From Phascolarctos cinereus (taxonomy: Eukaryota > Chordata > Mammalia > Diprotodontia > Phascolarctidae): a stretch of 64,000 bases of DNA. The stretch lies in assembly GCF_002099425.1 (NCBI RefSeq), contig NW_018344253.1, positions 2,170,001-2,234,000 on the forward strand. Reading direction: 5' to 3'. Position 1 is the stretch's first letter. Each line of letters begins with the position of its first letter. Position numbers and translations under genes: made by a program. Positions 19,733-29,194 of the stretch are shown piece by piece. The notes beneath the pieces are model-generated. The model ran no database searches. It was not told the DNA's origin and was given only the letters and a program-made list of their open reading frames with translations.

Positions 19733-20435
19733 ATTTGTCCTTAGTTTTTGATGAGGACCAATGACGTCATGGGTGATGTCTTGACTCATGCGTGAACTGG
19801 ATTTAAGTGAGGCAGAGGTGGGCAAAGCTGTCAGCCTCACTGTCCCTTCCAGAGTTATTGAAGTTGAGGACCAGGACAAAAGTCAGGAGCACTGGCGATG
19901 GTCTGGGGTGCAGCAGTTGACCTTGGAGTCTTCGATGTCTGATCAGGCTCTAAGTATTCCTCCAAGCCTGCTGCAGTCGCCTTCAGGGCCATTAGAACAC
20001 ATTGTTCTCGTCCACCATTCTGCCGGGGGGGAAGTCTTCACATGGCTGGGGGAGACACTCCCCTAACTCACTGACGGGTTGGAGGTCTGTCGGTAGCCCT
20101 CAGCTTGGTCTAGCCTGTCTCCTGAGATGTTTACTAGGGTGTGGCCGCTGCGTGTGCTACAGCTTCTTGGAGCCACAGGTGAGAGTCGGGTGACAGGTGG
20201 ACAACAAAGGTCGATGCACAGCCCTGAAAAGGGCTCAGCAATGGGGCAGCTAGGTGGTGCAGTAGATAGAGCTCCAGCCTTAGAGTCTGGAGGACCTGAG
20301 TTCAAATCCGGCCTCAGATACATAACACTTCCTAGCTGTGTGACTCTGGGCAAGTTACTTAACCCCGATTTGCCTCACCAAAAAACAGCAAAAAAAAAAA
20401 AAAAAAGGGCTCAGCAAGCCCTCACGCCAGAGGTG
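19733..20435 (+). mobile_element. D-family repeat, long form, split by a SINE
   Basis: Same internal order as 8874-9625: GAGGACCAATGACGTCATGG, GTCTTCGATGTCTGATCAGG, GAAGTCTTCACATGGCTGGG, GAGCCACAGGTGAGAGTCGG, AAAAGGGCTCAGCAAGCCC. Interrupted at 20242-20402. Confidence 0.82.
20242..20402 (+). mobile_element. Short tRNA-SINE inside the D-family element
   Basis: Full-length copy with A-rich tail. AAAAGGGCTCAGCAA occurs on both sides (20227-20241 and 20403-20417), a perfect 15 bp target duplication, which makes this a recent insertion. Confidence 0.95.
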
Positions 20436-20449
20436 TTAATCCTCCATAT

Positions 20450-20690
20450 ACCTCTGCTGTGACCTGAGGTAGCCATCTAGACTCTCCGAGTCTCAGTTTC
20501 CTCACATGTAAAATAAAAGGATTTAGACTAGATGACCTCTAAGATCTCTTCCAACTCTAAATCTATGCCCCTAATAATTGATCAATCAATCGACAAGCAT
20601 TTATTAAGCACCTGCTGTGTGCCAGACATTGTGCTAGACACTGATATACAAACACTAAAATAAGATAATCCTTGCCATATGGTCATGTGT
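20450..20690. mobile_element. MIR3-like 3' end then antisense L2 terminus
   Basis: Plus strand: GATTTAGACTAGATGACCTC and TCTTCCAACTCTAAATCTAT (MIR3-like, to 20570). Then antisense L2: CAAGCATTTATTAAGCACCT and TGCCAGACATTGTGCTAGAC. Confidence 0.7.
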
Positions 20691-20865
20691 ATGTACAAGC
20701 AGAAATCCCCTCTATGATATATCCCTGAAGACCTCCAGTAATAGGAACCATTCCCTACCTCTCAGGGAAGGAAGCCTTTTCCATTTCTGGATAGCTCAGA
20801 TTATTAGGAAGTTTCGTCTTATCTGGAGACTAAATCTATTTCTCTATAGCTTTCATCTGTTGCTC

Positions 20866-21117
20866 ATTTATTCCGTCATTTCAGTCATATCCGACTCTTT
20901 GTGACCCCACTTGGGGTTTTCTTGGCAAAGATACTGGAGTGGTTTTCCATTTCCTTCTCTAGATCATTTGACAGGTGAGGAAACTGAGGCAAATGGGGTT
21001 AAGTGACTTGCCCAGGGTCACACAGCTAGTATCTGAGGTTGGATTTGAACTCAGGCAAATGAGTCTTCCTGACTCCAGGCCCAGCACTCTGTGCACTATG
21101 GCGCCACCTAGCTGCCC
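20866..21117 (-). mobile_element. MAR1-type long SINE inside L3
   Basis: Full antisense copy. CTGTTGCTC at 20857-20865 and 21120-21128 is the target duplication in the L3 host. Confidence 0.88.
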
Positions 21118-21251
21118 CTCTGTTGCTCCTACTTCTGCCCACTGGAGCCACGCAGAATCTAACCCTTCTTCTGCATCATGGCCCTTAAAATACTTGAAGA
21201 CAGTTATTATATCTCCCCTACCTCCTCCTACCCAAGTCTTCTCTTTTATAA

Positions 21252-21607
21252 TAAAAAGAACAATAATAACTAATATTCATGTAACACTATGTGTTAGGCA
21301 TTTATAATTTATAATTATATAATATATGCTTTAGAATAATTATATTTAGTATATATTATATATGTTTTATATATATAATAATCATTAATTACATAATATA
21401 ATGCTTTATAATTATTATCTTATTTGATCCTCACAACACCAACAAGCAGGTGCTATTATTGTCCTATTTTACAGGGGAGGAAACTGAGTCAAAGGTTAAG
21501 TGCCCAGGGTCACACAGCTGGTAAGTGTCTGAGGCTGAATTTGAACTCAGGTCTTCCTGACTCTAGACCTGGCACTCTATGCACTGTGACATTTAGCTGC
21601 CTAGTTT
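21252..21607 (-). mobile_element. MIR-class SINE inside L3, with AT expansion
   Basis: TAACTAATATTCATGTAACAC and TCCTCACAACACCAACAAGC are separated by about 100 bp of TATATAAT-rich expansion (21300-21420). The head end ATTTAGCTGCCTAG is present. Confidence 0.78.
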
Positions 21608-21734
21608 ATAGGCTAAACATCCCCAGTTCCTTTGACTAGTCTTTGAATGTGTAGTCTCAAGTCACTGCCCCCTTTCAGCTTTAAAATTCTACGTTCCTAC
21701 AATCCTGTAATATCTAGTCTTACCCTCTCGGGGC

Positions 21735-21905
21735 CCTCTCCAGTCGTACTGATTGATATCTGGTCAGTGGACCCAGATTCTTCAGAGGTGAAAGTGAGGC
21801 TGGTGACTTTGCACAGCCCTCCCTCACTTAAATCCAATTCACTTGCAAGTCATGGCATCATCTTCCTGATGTCATGATCCTCTTCGAGAATGAAGGATAA
21901 ACCAT
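21735..21905 (-). mobile_element. D-family marsupial repeat
   Basis: Antisense from GATCCTCTTCGAGAATGAAGG back to the CCCTCTCCAGTCGTACTGAT region. Confidence 0.8.
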
Positions 21906-21979
21906 ACAAGTCTCACCCTATCATTTACAGAGGAAGAAACTGAGGCCTAGAGCAGTGAAGCATTTTGCGCCTCCCTCTT

Positions 21980-22190
21980 GTTCTTAAGCTCATCTTCCCG
22001 AGTTCAAATCCAACCTCAGACACTAGCTGTGTGATCCTGGACAAGTCACTTAACCTTGCTGGCCTCAGTTTCCTCACCTGTAAAATGTGCTGGAGAAGGA
22101 AATGGCAAATCACTCCATTATCTTTGCCAAGAAAACCCCAAATGGGGTCACGAAGAGTTGGACACAACTGAAACTACAGAACCACAGCAA
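21980..22190 (+). mobile_element. MAR1-type long SINE, 5'-truncated
   Basis: AAGCTCATCTTCCCGAGTTC through GAAATGGCAAATCACTCC to GAGTTGGACACAACTGAAAC. A MIR3-like scrap (GAGGAAGAAACTGAGGCC) precedes it. Confidence 0.85.
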
Positions 22191-22224
22191 TAACTTGTTT
22201 CCACGAAGGCCAGTCTTATTGGCA

Positions 22225-22385
22225 CGTTCTGGCTGTGTGACCCTGAATGAATCATATAACCTCTCAGTGTCCCAGGTAACAGTCTCTATAAGGTGCAGAT
22301 GAGGTGCTTTCTGCCTTGATAGAGGAAATTCCTCACTAGAGCAACTTACCCTGATGAAATCACAGGCCAGTCCCCAGACCCTCAA
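22225..22385 (+). mobile_element. E-family tRNA-SINE, truncated
   Basis: CTGGCTGTGTGACCCTGAAT, CCTCTCAGTGTCCCAGGTAA, TTGATAGAGGAAATTCCTCA and GATGAAATCACAGGCCAGTC. Confidence 0.7.
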
Positions 22386-22389
22386 CTTT

Positions 22390-22915
22390 AGGTAACCCTT
22401 GGCTCAAAGGGCCATTGCTATGAGGCTTTTTCGTTATTAGTGGAGATTGGTTACTCAGTCTCTGAGTAAGGGGCAGGACAGAGTTGGTGAGAGCAAAAGA
22501 GAGGGGAGATCCTGCATTTCTTACTTCCAGCTGTGAGATAGAAGAGCTATGATGCCAAAATCTCTTCAGGTCACTGAAGGGGGAGGAAGATTTTGGGAAG
22601 AAGCAGTCTCTATCATGTCCCTATTCCCTGTTTGCTACACTAGAGACTCTGGAGAATTTCCGTTGGAGTGAGATCTGGAAATCTCTCTCTTGGTTGAGCT
22701 GAATTATCTGTCCCAGTGAGAAGAACTCCTTCAATCTGTATTATTTAGCATATATTCTTCTACGTACATTTTCTCTGATTTCTGCTTTGCTCTCATCTTA
22801 AATAAATGAGTTTATTTGCTTCATTGTGTCTTCATTGTGGAACCGGCATTTGGTGGGAAGGAAATCAAGCCTTGCAGATAAAGCCTGGGGGCCCCCAATT
22901 TTCCATTAAAAATTT
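22390..22915. other. Unassigned; possibly LTR-derived
   Basis: About 500 bp with an AATAAA followed by a T-rich, LTR-like tail and a TTTGGTGGGAAGG stretch near 22850 that loosely recalls an LTR/primer-site junction. No second LTR or internal region is visible. If real, it is a decayed solitary fossil. Low confidence. Confidence 0.25.
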
Positions 22916-22917
22916 TC

Positions 22918-23107
22918 CCATTTCCCATTTCTAGGGCAGGGGAAAAAAAAGAAATTTACATGATAATTGTGTTTTATATTGAAAGGAATAGCAAATTGTG
23001 CATAGTAGATTTGTAGTTTCATCTGCAGTCATCTTTTTAATTGTACTATGTTATGAAAATGCTTGTTTTATTTCATAAATTAAAAATAAAATTTAATAAA
23101 AAAAGAA
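22918..23107 (+). mobile_element. LINE-like 3' end, shared with 43915-44118
   Basis: AAAGGAATAGCAAATTGTGC, TAGTTTCATCTGCAGTCATC and GAAAATGCTTGTTTTATTTC recur in the same order at 43,999-44,094, each copy ending in AATAAAAT plus an A-rich tail. It is probably an L1 or L1-dependent 3' UTR family. Confidence 0.65.
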
Positions 23108-23384
23108 ATAGTATCAGGAACTATAGCTTGAACCTAAAATTATATCCCCTAGACAAATAATATTTAAGTGAGCAGATAAATATAAATTTAGCCCTAGATT
23201 CCCTTTCTCTGAGCAGAACAGAGTGGCTGGTCTTTGGCTTCAATCTCCTGATTGAATCAAAGTCTGTCTTGGAGAAGGGTGTGTGAGGGGAAGAAATGCT
23301 AGAGATGTTTATTCTTGCCTCCCTATGAGAGAGAGAGATACACACATACACAAATGACACTCATTTCATTTAGATTCATTAGCT
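23108..23384. other. Unique DNA
   Basis: No repeat recognised apart from a short GAGAGAGAGA run at 23327. Confidence 0.4.
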
Positions 23385-23725
23385 CATTAACAGCCCTTTT
23401 GAAGTAGGTAGGGCCCTTATTCTCCTATTTTGTTGTTGTTGTTGTTTTGTTTTTTGGTGAGGCAATGGAGGTTAAGTGACTTGCCCAAGGTCACACAGCT
23501 AGTATGTGTCAAGTGTTTGGTCTGAGGCCGGATTTGAACTCAGGTCCTCCTGACTTCAGGGCCGGTGCTCTATCCACCGAGCCACCTAGCTGCTCCAATA
23601 TTCTTCCTGTTTTTACAGATTCGGAAATTCAGTCTTTGACAGGTAAAGTGACGTGACTATGAGTCACACAACTGGTGAGTAGTAAGATTCACACTCAAGT
23701 CTTCTGTCTTCAAGCTGGACTATAG
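23385..23725 (-). mobile_element. MIR-class SINE split by a short tRNA-SINE
   Basis: TAGCTCATTAACAGCCC and GGGCCCTTATTCTCC are followed, after the insertion, by TTTTACAGATTCGGAAATTC and GAGTCACACAACTGGTGAG, in antisense order. Confidence 0.72.
23431..23596 (-). mobile_element. Short tRNA-SINE inside the MIR-class element
   Basis: A GTTGTTGTTGTT/T-rich tail then GGTTAAGTGACTTGCCCAAG to CACCTAGCTGCTCC. The flanks ATTCTCCTATTTT and ATTCTTCCTGTTTT look like a diverged target duplication. Confidence 0.85.
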
Positions 23726-23734
23726 GATTTATTA

Positions 23735-23870
23735 CAGTTAAGGACCCTGAGAAATCATCTAGTTCAAACTCTCAATCTACAGGTGAGGAAACTTTGGGAA
23801 ACTGAGGCCCAGAGAAGGGAATTGACTTGCCCAAGGTCACACAGGCAGAGGAGTAGTAGAGCTGAGATGC
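23735..23870 (-). mobile_element. MIR3-like SINE
   Basis: AATCATCTAGTTCAAACTC, AAACTGAGGCCCAGAGAAGG and TGACTTGCCCAAGGTCACAC. Confidence 0.75.
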
Positions 23871-23944
23871 ACAGAACAGGTCAAACTAGTGAGTTTATTC
23901 TTACCACCTCCCAACCATCATGTGAAATATTTTACCAAATAGAT

Positions 23945-24024
23945 AATCAAAGAGATAATAATTGGGAAGTGCTTACCACACACTAAATAAATGTTAGCTA
24001 TTATTATTATTATTAATTATTCCA
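23945..24024 (+). mobile_element. MIR 3' tail
   Basis: AAGTGCTTACCACACACTAA and AATGTTAGCTATTATTATTA. Confidence 0.6.
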
Positions 24025-24479
24025 GCCTCAAAGCAGGTAAAGGAGTAAATAAGCCAGCTGATCTCAGAATTCTAACTAGGATGGGGCAACTGGAGTTGGG
24101 TGGAGGTGGGGAGGATTTGTCCTGGGGGTCAGTATCTGGAGGAGGGGAGTGAGGGATGAGAGCAGAAGGGAAGGGCTATCCCTCCTTTTCTCAATGTTCC
24201 TCTGGACTTCTGTCCCCAATATCTCCAGTCCTTTGCTTGTTGCCACAAAGTCTCCCAAACCTCTCCGGGGGCCACCAAAGATCCCATTGTACCTCCTGCT
24301 GGGAGTTGTCAATCATGTGGCTATTTGCTTACCTACTCCCCCACCCGACTGTGGCTGTTTGGACCAACGAGAGCTCGGAAGGCCCTACCACAAGTCTGTA
24401 TGAACATTCAGGAAGGGGCTGTCTCTAAATCTGCCCATCTCCAGTTTCTTTTGAGCTCCTTTTATTCTGCTTTGCTCAT
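24025..24479. other. Unique DNA
   Basis: Repeat-free. Three overlapping open frames at 24076-24428 carry no recognisable motif. Confidence 0.4.
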
Positions 24480-24575
24480 AGACGATGGTCGGACACGCCG
24501 TACATCGACCCGACATCATGACATCATTCTGGTCCTCTTCAAGCAGGAGGGACAAACAATAGCTTCCCCACCCAC
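24480..24575 (-). mobile_element. D-family repeat, truncated
   Basis: CGACCCGACATCATGACATC and CTGGTCCTCTTCAAGCAGG, then GGACAAAC: the antisense head of the family. Confidence 0.7.
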
Positions 24576-24620
24576 AGCAAAATTTGCCTGGGGTGAAAGA
24601 TTCCTGGTCATGGTTCTAGG

Positions 24621-24822
24621 AAAGCGCTTCTTAACTTTTTTTTGTGTTACAGACCCCTTTAGCAGTCTAGTGAAGCCTATGAAGTCCTCAGAACCATGCT
24701 TTTAAACAATTGAAAGGAATGCTGTGAAGATCCATTTTTTTCCCCATCCAAGTTCGAGAACCTCCTGAAATCTATCCAAGGACCTCTTGAGGGTCCATGG
24801 ACCCCAGATTAAGAACTCTTGG
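24621..24822. mobile_element. hAT-type non-autonomous DNA transposon
   Basis: Ends CGCTTCTTAACTTT and AGATTAAGAACTCTTGG are inverted copies. The interior has GAGGGTCCATGGACCCC. Same superfamily as 1109, 31780 and 33732. Confidence 0.65.
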
Positions 24823-24879
24823 ACTAGATTAAGAACTCTCTGGCCTCTTCTAGCTTTAAAACCCTAAGACTATGGCTCC

Positions 24880-25640
24880 GGGGGTTGGAAGACTCTTCCT
24901 GTCTGAGTCTCCTTCCCCACTTAAAAGGATGGGGTGGGGGGGGGGGAGAAAGGGTCATTCCATTCCGCTAATCATTCATTCATTCATTGGAGACTACACA
25001 GCTTCCCATTCTCAGGGTGGGGAAAAGGCTGTGTTAGCCAGAGGCCTCACAATCCTGGTGTGCCTGTGTTCTTGTTTTTTTTTTTTTAATTTTATTAGCT
25101 GTCCCTCATTAACTTATAATTGCAATCATGTAACATTTAATAGGCTCACAAAGGGGAAACAATCACCTGCCCACAATCACTCATTAGGCAACGAGGGTGA
25201 GGGCTCATAAAAGAAAGGTTTTAAAAATCAAATGAAAACATTTCTGGGAATTCCAAAACAAGGGAGGAGAATCTGGGGAGTAATGTTGGGCTAGGACTGG
25301 AAAAGCATTGTTTCCCCCCCCCCCCACCCCGCCACCTCCCGGGGGAGTGGGCCTGAAGGGAGTGAGTGTTGGATAGACTGCATGGTAAACTGAAAGGAAT
25401 GGGATCACGTAGCGTAGCAAAGCCGGGCAAAGTTACTGATAAGCCGCAAAGAAAACTGAGGTCGAGTGGAGAGGATATGCTCAGCTCCCCCTCCCTCCCT
25501 CTTGCTTCCTGAGTCATAAAAGCTGGGCCGGGATATGTTTAAAATCCAAGCAATGTAATTACTGAGTTGCATCATGACCCATGCTTATAAATTTCAATGG
25601 TACAAAAGAGGGGGCATGAGGGAGGCCCGATTAGACAGTA
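24880..25640. promoter_or_regulatory. Candidate regulatory block, AT/GC mosaic part
   Basis: The first half of the longest repeat-poor interval in the window. Features: a G-run at about 24931-24948, an ATTC run, AACTTATAATTGC near 25110 (homeodomain-like), a poly-C run at 25314-25325, palindromic GTAATTAC at 25555-25562 and, four bases on, TTGCATCA at 25567-25574 (the C/EBP-ATF composite type). No open frame is gene-like. Confidence 0.45.
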
Positions 25641-26150
25641 ACCCAACGCGGGGGGAGGGGGGCGCGCGGGGAAGCTGCCCACCACCGGCTCAGGCCCAGA
25701 GCCCACCTCCAAGCTAGTCCCATTCAGAGGCTCCTCCCGCCCAGGCTCCCCTCAAAGGGGAGCCCCGACAAGGGCCCATTCAAAGCGCGCTTTGTGCTCC
25801 AGCCAGCAAATAGGAACTAGAAGCTGCCAGGGATAATGATTTACAAACTGGGGAAATCGGGAGGTGAGAAAAGAAGGTGACCTGCTTAACCTCGGGCATT
25901 GTCTGGGCCCCAGGGCTGGAATGTCCGCGTCTCCTCGGCCACCACATGCGCCGCACCTGTGTATACCGGCAGGCTGCTAGGGGATGGGTCCAGGTGAAGG
26001 GATGGGATGGGGACAGCGCTGATAAGATCAGAGGCTAACAGGTTCTGGAGACACCCGTAGTGGAGTGATTGAGACCCTTAGCAAACAGAGAAGGGGCACC
26101 GGATGGGCTTAAGGACTGCTGGGTTGAAGGGGGGAGGAGGGTCAGCGACT
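25641..26150. promoter_or_regulatory. CpG-rich candidate promoter or enhancer core
   Basis: 25641-25990 has dense CpGs (GGGCGCGCGGGG, AAAGCGCGC, CATGCGCCGCAC) in a window otherwise poor in CpG. TATAAA-like and GATA-type sites flank it (CTGATAAGATCAG at 26019-26031). No exon or initiation codon with a good open frame is evident, so a distal enhancer or non-coding promoter is as likely as a gene start. Confidence 0.4.
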
Positions 26151-26590
26151 CTCAATTAAAACCCTCCACAATCTGACTTCAATCTCTACCTCACCTACCT
26201 CCCAGGGAACTTGTGAGGATCAAATGAGATAATATTTGTAAAGTGATTAGCACAATGCCTGGCACGTAGTAGGCCCTTATTAAATGTTTGTTCCCCCCCC
26301 CCTCCTCCTACCCACTTCAATCCGTCTTTTTAGTCTTATTTGACACTGCTCCCATTTGTGTGCAGCCAAACGGGGCTGTTAGCTGATCCCCCAGCGAACA
26401 TTCCTTCCCTCCTTCCCTTTCTCTGATCTCAGTCTGTTAAATCCTTCTCCACCTTCAAGACTCACCTCGGATGCCAACTCCTCATGAAACCTTCCCCACC
26501 CTACAAGCTGAAAGTGATTGTTCCTTTCTTCAATGTCCCTAGAATACTGTGTCTGGCCCTCTACTCCCATCTATTTCTATCTTGTAGAAA
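26151..26590 (+). mobile_element. L2 LINE fragment holding a MIR tail
   Basis: AAAACCCTCCACAATCTGAC (26159) and CCTTCAAGACTCACCTCGG with ATGAAACCTTCCCCACC (26451-26500) are L2 ORF2 end and 3' UTR. Between, GAGGATCAAATGAGATAATA and CCTGGCACGTAGTAGG (26215-26275) are a sense MIR 3' tail. Confidence 0.7.
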
Positions 26591-26599
26591 AGGGAATGA

Positions 26600-26990
26600 A
26601 GTGTGCTAGAAAGAAGGCTGTATTTGGAAACAGAGAGCTTAGATTTAAAGCCCAGCTACTTAGTAATTGTGTGACCTTATCCATGTAGCACAGTGGATAG
26701 AGTACCAGGCTTGGACTCAGGCAGAACTGAGTTCAAATCTGGCGTCAGATACTTGCTAGCTGGGTGACTCTGCATAAGTCACTTAGCCCTGTTTGCCTCA
26801 GTTTCCTCATCTGTAAAATGAGTCAGAGAAGGAAATGGCAAACCGCTCCAGCATCTTTGCCAAACGGGGTCTCAAAGAGTTGGATGTGACTGAAACAACT
26901 GAACACACACGACCTTTGACAAGTCTCTGAGACTAAGTTTCTTGATCTATAAAACGATGGGATAGATTACAATCTGGGTTCTTCATACAG
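26600..26990 (+). mobile_element. MIR3-like SINE split by a MAR1-type SINE
   Basis: TTTAAAGCCCAGCTACTTAG and TTGTGTGACCTTA stop at 26680 and resume as GACCTTTGACAAGTCTCTG (about 26911) and ATGGGATAGATTACAATCT. Confidence 0.65.
26686..26910 (+). mobile_element. MAR1-type long SINE
   Basis: GTAGCACAGTGGATAGAGTA to GAGTTGGATGTGACTGAAAC. Duplicated GACCTT on both sides fits a short target duplication. Confidence 0.85.
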
Positions 26991-27090
26991 TGTTATGAAC
27001 TTCCAGTGAACTGAAAGCCCCTTGAGGACAGGGACACTGTTTCATTTTTGTATTTCCTATCATGCAGCATTATACCTGGTGCATACCCAT
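26990..27090 (+). mobile_element. L2 LINE 3' end, decayed
   Basis: GAAAGCCCCTTGAGGACAGG and TTTGTATTTCCTATCATGCA. Confidence 0.6.
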
Positions 27091-27446
27091 ATGAATCTGT
27101 GATTTCGCTCCAATAGCCATGAAGATCTCAGCCCTTCCCCCACATGAGGTCCACTCAATGTGCTAGAGCCTTCTTCCCTTTCCCCAGTCATCATGTAGAT
27201 AGTGATGGAGCCCTCTGGCTGTCCAACCGTCATCCCTCAATATGCAATTAGCTCATCTGTGCTCCATCTCATTCATTTCCTTGGTGACATCCTTCACTCA
27301 CGTTCTTTGGAGTTTCTCATTGATTACATGTTCCAGCCCACTTTTATACTCACCAGACACATCTCTATCATCCTCTGAGTGATCTTTATTTTCAGTTATT
27401 TGAAGACTATTATGTTATCTGGCAGGCACATAGAAGGCATTTAACA
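27091..27446. other. Unclassified DNA
   Basis: About 350 bp without confident family or gene assignment. Confidence 0.4.
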
Positions 27447-27680
27447 ATGGATAGAGTGCTGGGCCCGGTATTAGGACAAACCGAATTCAAATCTGGCCAC
27501 AGATACTTGCTAGCTGTGTGTGACCCTGGGCAAGTAAGTCATTTAACTCTGTTTGCCTTAGTTTCCTCATCTGTCAAATGAGCTAAAGAAGGAAATAGCA
27601 AACCACTCCAGTATCTTCATCAAGAAAATCCCAAATGGGGTCCTGGAGAGGTGGACGTGACTGAAAATGACTAATCAACA
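27447..27680 (+). mobile_element. MAR1-type long SINE
   Basis: AATGGATAGAGTGCTGGGCC to GAGGTGGACGTGACTGAAAA. One internal GTGT duplication in CTAGCTGTGTGTGACCC. Confidence 0.85.
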
Positions 27681-27689
27681 ACAATCTGT

Positions 27690-27747
27690 TATGTCTCTAC
27701 CTCTCTGTCTGTCTCTACCTCTCTGTCTGTCTCTGTCTGTCTGTCTT

Positions 27748-27817
<70 letters not shown>
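27690..27817. repeat. (CTGT)n/(CT)n microsatellite
   Basis: CTCTGTCTGT units pass into a pure CT run of more than 60 bp. It abuts the 3' end of the 7SL copy, where a retrocopy's A-rich tail would be, and may have grown from that tail or insertion junction. Confidence 0.95.
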
Positions 27818-27819
<2 letters not shown>

Positions 27820-28108
27820 AGACTAGGTCTCTATCTTGCCCTAGGCAGGAAATGCAGGGCTACCTGAGAGTGATCCAGTTGGTGATTGGCACAGGAACTC
27901 TGACCTGCTCTTTTCTGCCTTGGGATCCTCCTTAGACAGTCTGGTCACTCCCCATCTCAAGGGTTCACCATATTAGTGCTAGACCTAGTGGGGACGTTAG
28001 TTTGGCTTCAGCTCACTGCGCCTCAGAACTCCAGGGTTCAAGTGATCCCAACCAGCCTCAGCCCTCCCCTCTAGCAGGGATCACAGCTATGCATCACCAC
28101 ACCTGGCT
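27818..28108 (-). pseudogene. 7SL (SRP) RNA retropseudogene, full length
   Basis: 7SL is the RNA scaffold of the signal recognition particle. Reading the minus strand, the match starts at the 5' Alu-domain end (reverse complement of CACCACACCTGGC), passes CAGAACTCCAGGGTTCAAG, the S-domain GGTTCACCATATTAGTGC (27962) and TGACCTGCTC (27901), and ends at GAGACTAGGTCTCTATCTTG (27819). Length of about 291 nt compares with about 300 nt for 7SL. Many substitutions and small gaps show it is old and not functional. The central S domain excludes an Alu/B1-type SINE. Confidence 0.85.
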
Positions 28109-28260
28109 TGAATTAGATGTAAACAACCCGAGCCCCGAGTTCTTGTGGCTTCCCCCCTTTCTCTCAGCCCATGCACACTTGAGCCAGAAGAGGAGGAGAA
28201 CACATTATTTTGGGTAGCTCCCCCTCTGTCTCCATGAGCAAAAGGAGGAATAGAGAATGG
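28109..28260. other. Unique DNA
   Basis: Short unassigned stretch next to the 7SL copy's 5' side. Confidence 0.4.
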
Positions 28261-28261
28261 T

Positions 28262-28432
28262 GTTGTAAAGTTTACAAAGTTCTGCCCTCACAAGGAGCCC
28301 GTGAAAGAAATGGTGTAAGAATGAGTGCCCCCATTTTACAGATAAGGAAACGGAGGCTCTGAGAGGTAAAATAATTTGCTGTGGGTTGCCTGACTAGCAA
28401 GTCTCAGAGCCAGTAATTAAACCCAGGAACCG
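28262..28432 (-). mobile_element. MIR-class CORE-SINE
   Basis: CCCCATTTTACAGATAAGGA, GAGGCTCTGAGAGGTAAAAT and TTAAACCCAGGAACC. Confidence 0.7.
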
Positions 28433-28494
28433 GGAGGACAGACATCAGAAGGGAAGGGACTGGACCTGGGGTGTTTGGGTATCAGTTATCAGTA

Positions 28495-28690
28495 TTAAAG
28501 TCTTCTAGAACATCAGAGCTGGAAAGTACCTTAGATATTCAACCCCTTCATTTTTTAAAGAGGAAACTAGAACATAGAGAAGGGAAATGACTCGGGTCAC
28601 ACAAGGAGGAAAATGAAAGAATCAGGATTCAAATCCACATCCTCTCACTGCAAACCAAATACTTTCTCCCCACTGTGCCATGAGGCTTAT
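28495..28690 (-). mobile_element. MIR3-like SINE
   Basis: AGAGCTGGAAAGTACCTTAG, AGAGGAAACTAGAACATAGA, CAGGATTCAAATCCACATCC and CCCCACTGTGCCATG. Confidence 0.78.
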
Positions 28691-28724
28691 CTGTTGTTCA
28701 GTGTTTCAGTTTATAGAACTCAGT

Positions 28725-28990
28725 AGGGAGCATGGAGGAGTAGACAGAGAGGGCAGGCACTGGAGTCAGGAAACCTGAGTTCAAATCCTGCTTTTGACAC
28801 ATACCAGCTGTATGACAGAGGATAAGTCACTTAATCTCTTGATACTCGGGTACTTCTCTTAGACTAAAAGCTACTAACTCAAAACTAATTCTCTGGTGGA
28901 TCTAGAGTTCTGATGATAATACAGGTCTGGACCCCTTACAAATATAGAAATTTCTGATAAAGGGGTTGAGAAATACTGGCTTGGGTAACT
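28725..28990 (+). mobile_element. E-family tRNA-SINE, then a hAT trace
   Basis: CACTGGAGTCAGGAAACCTG, ATCCTGCTTTTGACACATAC and TCTTGATACTCGGGTAC are E-family. GGTCTGGACCCCTTACAAAT and GGGGTTGAGAAATACTGGC after 28920 resemble a hAT MITE, weakly. Confidence 0.55.
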
Positions 28991-29008
28991 GAGAGACAGT
29001 CACTTGGC

Positions 29009-29026
29009 GGGGTGGGGTGGGGTGGG
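29009..29026 (+). other. Strong G-quadruplex motif
   Basis: GGGGTGGGGTGGGGTGGG: four G-runs joined by single-T loops, the arrangement known to give very stable parallel quadruplexes. It lies in unique sequence between repeats. Confidence 0.85.
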
Positions 29027-29194
29027 ATAAGGATTAAGATAGGCTAGACATTCCTCTGCCCAGGATAAAGGTCATCCAGTCTAGAGGCAGAAGAGCTCCT
29101 TGCTAGCTTGAACATTTCATGCTTATTCTAAAAGATACATGAAAGAAAAGTCAACTTCTGTCAGTGGGGAAAGAAGGATTCACTAGCTGAATGA

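Larger units (their letters stand above)
20700..21690 (-). mobile_element. L3/CR1 LINE with two nested SINEs
   Basis: Antisense L3 blocks continue across two insertions: CTTTTCCATTTCTGGATAGC and AGGAAGTTTCGTCTTATCTG (20776-20826), then CTCCTACTTCTGCCCACTGG (21125) and TACTTGAAGACAGTTATTAT, then GCTAAACATCCCCAGTTCC (21612). Confidence 0.78.

Noticed and set aside
24872-25210. 112-codon plus-strand frame as a first exon
   Set aside because: The peptide is low in complexity, crosses a poly-T run and has no recognisable motif. The block is kept as a regulatory candidate only.
27690-28108. Alu or B1-type SINE
   Set aside because: The central S-domain of 7SL is present, which Alu and B1 lack. It is a 7SL retrocopy.
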